64,000 nucleotides of DNA, taken from the NCBI GenBank assembly GCA_902768975.1, contig CACXMZ010000001.1, forward strand, positions 62,001 through 126,000. The letters run 5' to 3'. The translations under genes were made by a program, and so were the position numbers. Shown here in pieces: positions 60,009 to 64,000 of this stretch (its first letter is position 1; each line of letters opens with the position of its first letter). A model generated the notes under the pieces. The model saw only the letters and a list, made by a program, of their open reading frames with translations. It searched no databases and was not told where the DNA came from. The DNA comes from an uncultured Coriobacteriaceae bacterium. Lineage in GTDB: Bacteria > Actinomycetota > Coriobacteriia > Coriobacteriales > Eggerthellaceae.

Positions 60009-61592
60009 TTATTCCAGGCTCAGATCAATGGCTTCGACGTCCAAGCGCGGGAAGAGCGGGTCGCCCGTGACAACCGTGTTGCCCGCAGGCAGGCCACCCC
60101 AGGCAGCCGCAGCTTCAATGCCCGTCAGGCCATCAAGCGTACCCAGGCCCAGACGGTTGAAGACTTCCTGCGAAGTATTGGGCATAAAGGGTGCGAAGAA
60201 AAGCGCACACAAACGGCAGGCTTCCAGCAGGTTATACATGACCGCCGCCAGTTCGTCAGCCGTTTCTTCGCTCTTTGCCAGGTTCCACGGCGCCATGTTT
60301 TCCACGTACAAGTTAGCGGCTTCCGCCAGCTTCTGCACGGCGCGTGCGGCACCCGTAAAGTCCACCTTGCTCATGCAGGCTTCGTATTCCGCATACAAGC
60401 CCGCCACCACTTCTGCCAGCGGGTTAGCTTCCGCCCCCGCAGGCGCAGCAGGCACCTTGCCGTCGAAATACTTGCCCGTCATGTTGAACACGCGGCTGCA
60501 CAGGTTGCCCCAGGTGTTTGCCAGGTCGGCGTTGTACACCTGCACCATGCGCTCGAGCGAAATGTCGCCATCGTGGCCAAATTGCACGTCGCTCAAGAAG
60601 TAATAGCGGTAAGCATCCACGCCAAAAACCTTCACCAAATCAGATGGACGCACGCCATTGCCCTTGCTCTTCGACATCTTTTCGCCCTTGGTCAGCAAGA
60701 AGCCGTGGCCAAATACATGCTCAGGCACATCCATGCCAGCCGCCATCAGCATGGCGGGCCAAATAACGCAATGGAAACGCGTGATGTCCTTGCCCACGAA
60801 GTGGTAGCTCGCTGGCCAAAATGCTTCCCATTCACCTTCGCGGGCAGGGTCGGCATAGCCAATGCCCGTGAAGTAGGAAAGCAGCGCGTCGAACCACACG
60901 TAGGCCACGTGGTCGGCGTCGAAGGGGAACGGAATGCCCCAGTCGAAGGTCGAACGCGAAATAGAGAGGTCCTTCAGGCCGCCTTTAACAAAGGTCACAA
61001 TTTCGTTACGACGCGTTTCGGGCTGAATAAAGTCCGGGTGTTCGTCATAAAACGCCAGCAGCTTGTCCTGGAAGGCAGACAGCTTAAAGAACCAGTTTTC
61101 TTCCCCACCGCTTTCATAGCGCACGGGGCGCTTACAGTCGGGGCAGACGAATTCACCGTCGTCGTTCTTTTCCAGGTCGGACTCGGCGTAGTAGGTTTCT
61201 TCATGCACGCAGTACCAGCCTTCGTAGCTGGCCTTATACAGCCAACCCGCATCGTTAACACGGTTCAAAAAGTCCTGCACCGTACGCGTATGGCGCTCGC
61301 TCGACGTACGCACAAAGTCCGTGTAGTTAACGTCGAGCAGCTCCCAGGCATCGCGAAATGCCGGCTCCATGCTGTCGCACCATTCCTGCGGGGCCATGCC
61401 CTGCTTTTCGGCCGTTTCAGCCACCTTTTGGCCATGTTCGTCCATGCCGGTTACAAAGCGCACGTCGTAGCCGTCCATGCGCTTGAAACGCGTTAAGGTG
61501 TCGGCGCCAATGGCGGTATAAGCCGTGCCCAAATGCGGCGCAGCATTCACGTAATAAATAGGCGTGGTAATGTAAAACGTTCCCTTAGACAT
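60009..61592 (-). CDS. metG: Methionyl-tRNA synthetase
   Basis: 527 residues from the ATG at 61592, with GAGGAAAA upstream. Class I motifs: HLGTAYTAIGADTLTRF (HIGH-like, ~14) and EKMSKSKGN (KMSKS, ~300). A zinc-knuckle remnant is present, with only CPDC as a pair. The C-terminal anticodon domain ends near residue 520; no appended EMAP domain. Its start overlaps the stop of the secreted protein gene (TAATG). Confidence 0.96.
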   Translation of the reverse strand: MSKGTFYITTPIYYVNAAPHLGTAYTAIGADTLTRFKRMDGYDVRFVTGMDEHGQKVAETAEKQGMAPQEWCDSMEPAFRDAWELLDVNYTDFVRTSSERHTRTVQDFLNRVNDAGWLYKASYEGWYCVHEETYYAESDLEKNDDGEFVCPDCKRPVRYESGGEENWFFKLSAFQDKLLAFYDEHPDFIQPETRRNEIVTFVKGGLKDLSISRSTFDWGIPFPFDADHVAYVWFDALLSYFTGIGYADPAREGEWEAFWPASYHFVGKDITRFHCVIWPAMLMAAGMDVPEHVFGHGFLLTKGEKMSKSKGNGVRPSDLVKVFGVDAYRYYFLSDVQFGHDGDISLERMVQVYNADLANTWGNLCSRVFNMTGKYFDGKVPAAPAGAEANPLAEVVAGLYAEYEACMSKVDFTGAARAVQKLAEAANLYVENMAPWNLAKSEETADELAAVMYNLLEACRLCALFFAPFMPNTSQEVFNRLGLGTLDGLTGIEAAAAWGGLPAGNTVVTGDPLFPRLDVEAIDLSLE

Positions 61593-62764
61593 TAAATTTT
61601 CCTCATCTCTCCAACGCATTGAACGTACCATTCCTGGGCATTCGGTGGGCAGTATTTCATAGCCTTGTCTAGGGTGACGGAATAACCGTAGCCCTTCGCA
61701 AGACCCGCCACATGAGCCTTGATAGCTTCAGGCCAAGAAGACCAGCTGGACTGACCCCAACCCCAGGCATTGTGGGGTAAGAAACAAATCGCGCCCTTGC
61801 TGCTTTCCACGCAAGAAATGGCTGGGCTCCAGCGCGGATCAATATGGTTGTCCCACGCTGCTTCAGCAAACACCTTGCCGTTGCCGCCCAAAGGAGCGCC
61901 GCCCAAGTACGCGTCGATACGGGCACCCCATTCTTTAATGAAGTCTTCCTTGCTCATATTCCAGTTAACGTTGTCGTCGATAGTACCCGCTGCTTCAAGC
62001 GCCTTGTTGCGCGCATCAATTTCAGCGGCAAGCTCTTCTTCGGCCTGCTTTTGCGCTGCCTTCGCTTCTTCGAGCTTGGCCTTAGAATCTTCCAACCTAG
62101 CGTCGGCCAAGCGTTGTTCTTCGGCAGCTTCAGCTTCCTTCTTTTCAAGGTCAAGCTTTGCCTGTTCATGTTCGGCCTTCATTTCGGCATAACGCCCAAT
62201 TTCGGCGAGATTCAACTCTTGCACGTGTTCCATGTATTCCAAGTTACGCACAAAGTCGTTAAGCGAAGTGCTCGAGAAAATAAAATCAGTCAGATTAAAG
62301 CCCGAAGCATCGAGCATATACTGAAGCTTCAGCGCGTCGGCACTTTTTTGCTTTTGGTCGGCCAGCTGCCCTGCGACTTTCTTGATAGTCGCTTTCATCT
62401 CTTCGACTTGCTCCTGCAGATCCTCGACTTTTTTTCGTGCATCTTCGAGGCCCTGTTCGGCTGCAGCCGCATCGCTTTCGGCCGACTTCACGCCCTGAGC
62501 CTTTTCATTGATGGTAGTTAAAAAACCTGCAATGTCTTCGTCTTCTGAAGCCCATCCAGGAAGGTCGAGCGATTCTGCCGTAATGGGCTCCACGCTCTCT
62601 GTTGCAGCGGCTTCGTCTTCTTCGTCGGCAAAGGCCCATTCAGTGGGCGAAAAAGCCACGCCTAGCAGCAGAATAAAAGCCGCAAACAAAATGCCGGCAG
62701 CACGAAGGAAAGCACCCAACAACCTGGTGTTTTTAAAGGATATGTTTAGTGGTGCAAAATCCAA
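61592..62764 (-). CDS. Secreted coiled-coil protein with a C-terminal muramidase-like domain (copy 1)
   Basis: 390 residues. A long N-terminal segment with signal-anchor helix (~15-40), an acidic stretch, then PcsB/EnvC-like antiparallel coiled coil (~90-265). The C-terminal ~120 residues (NWNMSKEDFIKEWGARIDAY to the end) contain PRWSPAISCVESSKGAICF, with a candidate catalytic Glu, an AWGWG patch and KYCPPN. It resembles the paralogue at 62858 throughout. Likely a cell-wall hydrolase or its regulator; enzyme activity is inferred. Overlaps metG. Confidence 0.78.
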   Translation of the reverse strand: MDFAPLNISFKNTRLLGAFLRAAGILFAAFILLLGVAFSPTEWAFADEEDEAAATESVEPITAESLDLPGWASEDEDIAGFLTTINEKAQGVKSAESDAAAAEQGLEDARKKVEDLQEQVEEMKATIKKVAGQLADQKQKSADALKLQYMLDASGFNLTDFIFSSTSLNDFVRNLEYMEHVQELNLAEIGRYAEMKAEHEQAKLDLEKKEAEAAEEQRLADARLEDSKAKLEEAKAAQKQAEEELAAEIDARNKALEAAGTIDDNVNWNMSKEDFIKEWGARIDAYLGGAPLGGNGKVFAEAAWDNHIDPRWSPAISCVESSKGAICFLPHNAWGWGQSSWSSWPEAIKAHVAGLAKGYGYSVTLDKAMKYCPPNAQEWYVQCVGEMRKI

Positions 62765-62786
62765 TATTCAAGCTTCCCTAACAAAA

Positions 62787-62811
62787 CAGGAGCGGCTAAA
62801 AACCGCTCCTG
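62787..62811 (-). terminator. Terminator between the two secreted-protein genes
   Basis: A 9-bp stem (62787-62795 with 62803-62811) and 7-nt loop, followed on the minus strand by TTTTGTT. Each paralogue is therefore probably transcribed on its own. Confidence 0.75.
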
Positions 62812-62857
62812 CAAGTGTACCCGTTTTGGAGGTAATTCCGCGGTAAAAACCCCGTAC

Positions 62858-64000
62858 TTACATGCTTTCCATGTTGTTGATTACCTGGCGCTGCCATTCG
62901 CCAGAATTCGGCGGGCAATACTTCGCAGCGTCTTCGGCCGAGACATTATTGCTGTAGCCTTTGGCGTAACCGCTTGTCCAGGAATCGATGGCTTCGTCCC
63001 ATGAAGAATAGCTGTAGTTGCCCCAACCCCAGGCATTGTAAGACCTGAAGTTAACAGCACCCGTGCCACTTTCTACGGTTGAAACGGCCGCGCCAATACG
63101 CGGGTCAACGCCGTACTTCCATGCAGCTTCAGCGTAGTTTTCGCCCTGCCCCGCCATGGCGGTACCGCTCAGGTAGTTGTTTAGACGATCAGACCATTCA
63201 CTTACGAATTCTTCTTTGCTCATGTCCCAGTTAACCGCCGCGAGGCTTGCTGCGGCAGAAGTTGAACCGCCGGCGTTCGTGTAAGCGGCCTGGGCGGCAG
63301 CGGCGACGGCTTCAGAGTCGCCCCCTGCGGCCTGGGCTTCCGCGGCAGCAGCAGCAGCGGCAGCCATGGCTGCTTCGTTGGCTTCCATTTCAGCCTGAGC
63401 TTCTGCCAGAGCGCGTTCCTGTGCTTCCTGACGTGCCGCTTTAGCCTGTTCCATGGCACGCTCAGCACGTTCAGCGGCAGTGTCGGCATCAGCCTTGTCT
63501 TTGGCCAGTTGAGTCTGGGTTTCTTCCAGTTCAAGCCTCAGTGCGTCAAGCTTGGCAATTTCGCTCGCAGAATGCTGATGGATGCAGTCAATGTAGTCTA
63601 TCTGGCACAGGAAGTCCGTTAAATTTTCGGACGAAAGTGCCAAGGTGATAATGTCGTAACCTTCCGACTGAAGCACGTAAAGCGTCTTCAGCGCACCAGC
63701 GGCTGTAGCCTGGCGCCCAGGAAGCTGTTCGTTGATTTCGTCAATGCGCGTCTGGGTTGCTTCGATCTTGGTCGTGAGTTCTTCCACCTTTGCGACCGCT
63801 TCGTCATAGTCGTTAGCGGTCGACTCAATCTGAGCCTGCAGCTGGTCCAACTCCAGAGTAGCTTCTTCGGAAAGCTCTACGTCAGGCATGTCTGTGTCGG
63901 AAACATCGATTTCATCTGCCCAGGCAAAGGTGGTAGAAGCCAATGCCAAAAGAAGCAGAGGCACTGCTACAATCGCACCAAAATATGACAGTGTGCGCTG
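62858..64000 (-). CDS. Secreted coiled-coil protein with a C-terminal muramidase-like domain (copy 2), 5' truncated
   Basis: Open to the right edge, so the true start lies outside; the GTG at 63964 is internal to a signal peptide that continues upstream. Mature region: Asp/Glu-rich start, PcsB-like coiled coil (about 20-200) with a DIITLALSSENLTDFLCQ segment as in PcsB family, an Ala-rich linker, and the same C-terminal domain as copy 1 (WDMSKEEFVSEWSDRLNNYL, DPRIGAAVSTVESGTGAVNF, AWGWG, KYCPPN). The pair are likely tandem duplicates with diverged linkers. Confidence 0.78.
   Translation of the reverse strand, partial: QRTLSYFGAIVAVPLLLLALASTTFAWADEIDVSDTDMPDVELSEEATLELDQLQAQIESTANDYDEAVAKVEELTTKIEATQTRIDEINEQLPGRQATAAGALKTLYVLQSEGYDIITLALSSENLTDFLCQIDYIDCIHQHSASEIAKLDALRLELEETQTQLAKDKADADTAAERAERAMEQAKAARQEAQERALAEAQAEMEANEAAMAAAAAAAAEAQAAGGDSEAVAAAAQAAYTNAGGSTSAAASLAAVNWDMSKEEFVSEWSDRLNNYLSGTAMAGQGENYAEAAWKYGVDPRIGAAVSTVESGTGAVNFRSYNAWGWGNYSYSSWDEAIDSWTSGYAKGYSNNVSAEDAAKYCPPNSGEWQRQVINNMESM

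Noticed and set aside
59946-61496. 516-residue plus-strand open frame
   Set aside because: Antisense to metG and the tatD start; artefact of GC-rich codon use.

Overview
The window looks like chromosomal DNA of an anaerobic, monoderm high-GC Gram-positive bacterium, most likely class Coriobacteriia and near Eggerthellaceae (inferred from protein content, not from a database search). Supporting signs are a type IV pilus without an outer-membrane secretin, a two-subunit pyruvate carboxylase, a NapC/NrfH-like multihaem cytochrome beside a cytochrome c maturation operon, Veg next to rsmA, and frequent GTG/TTG starts. Most genes lie on the minus strand. There is no rRNA operon, CRISPR array, insertion sequence or recognisable prophage. 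One tRNA (Ala, anticodon CGC) is present.

Layout. 1-1.1 kb: 3' part of an acyltransferase/SGNH gene. 1.1-2.6 kb: rpsA with a long acidic tail. 2.9-16.2 kb: a complete type IV pilus locus (pilO, N, M, D, A, C, T, B, three minor pilin-like genes and a 1251-residue GLUG-repeat pilin). 16.4-18.5 kb: ion antiporter and GNAT. 18.5-25.0 kb: dxs, xseB, nusB, Asp23, accC and oadA, probably one operon. 25.1-28.2 kb: sstT, efp and an Xaa-Pro peptidase. 28.2-30.3 kb: an aroB-like and an aroE-like gene that have both lost catalytic residues, then yqeG. 30.3-37.7 kb: mltG, ruvX, alaS, a DUF948-like protein and rarA. 37.8-38.0 kb: a candidate 6S RNA. 38.1-43.1 kb: a second, plus-strand type IV filament-like operon. 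43.3-46.2 kb: a radical SAM enzyme, a MetH-like protein without zinc cysteines, and galU. 46.5-53.7 kb: ccm genes and a multihaem cytochrome. 54-57.3 kb: tRNA-Ala, veg and a small toxin-antitoxin island. 57.3-64 kb: rsmA, flavodoxin, tatD, metG and two paralogous secreted coiled-coil/muramidase-like proteins.

How the genes work together. The first pilus locus has separate extension (PilB) and retraction (PilT) motors, a platform, the PilMNO alignment complex, a prepilin peptidase and classical pilins. The second locus has a transglutaminase-like lipoprotein, a GspF platform, four short single-span proteins and one PilT-like ATPase, with no PilB and no canonical prepilin peptidase site. I consider it the best candidate for an undescribed system. 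The ccm genes match the reported 'System I*' variant (CcmE with CXXXY, no CcmH seen) and sit beside a pentahaem cytochrome likely to need them. Two intergenic elements (about 43.1 and 46.3 kb) share internal boxes in the same order and are bounded by long inverted repeats, suggesting an unnamed small repeat family.
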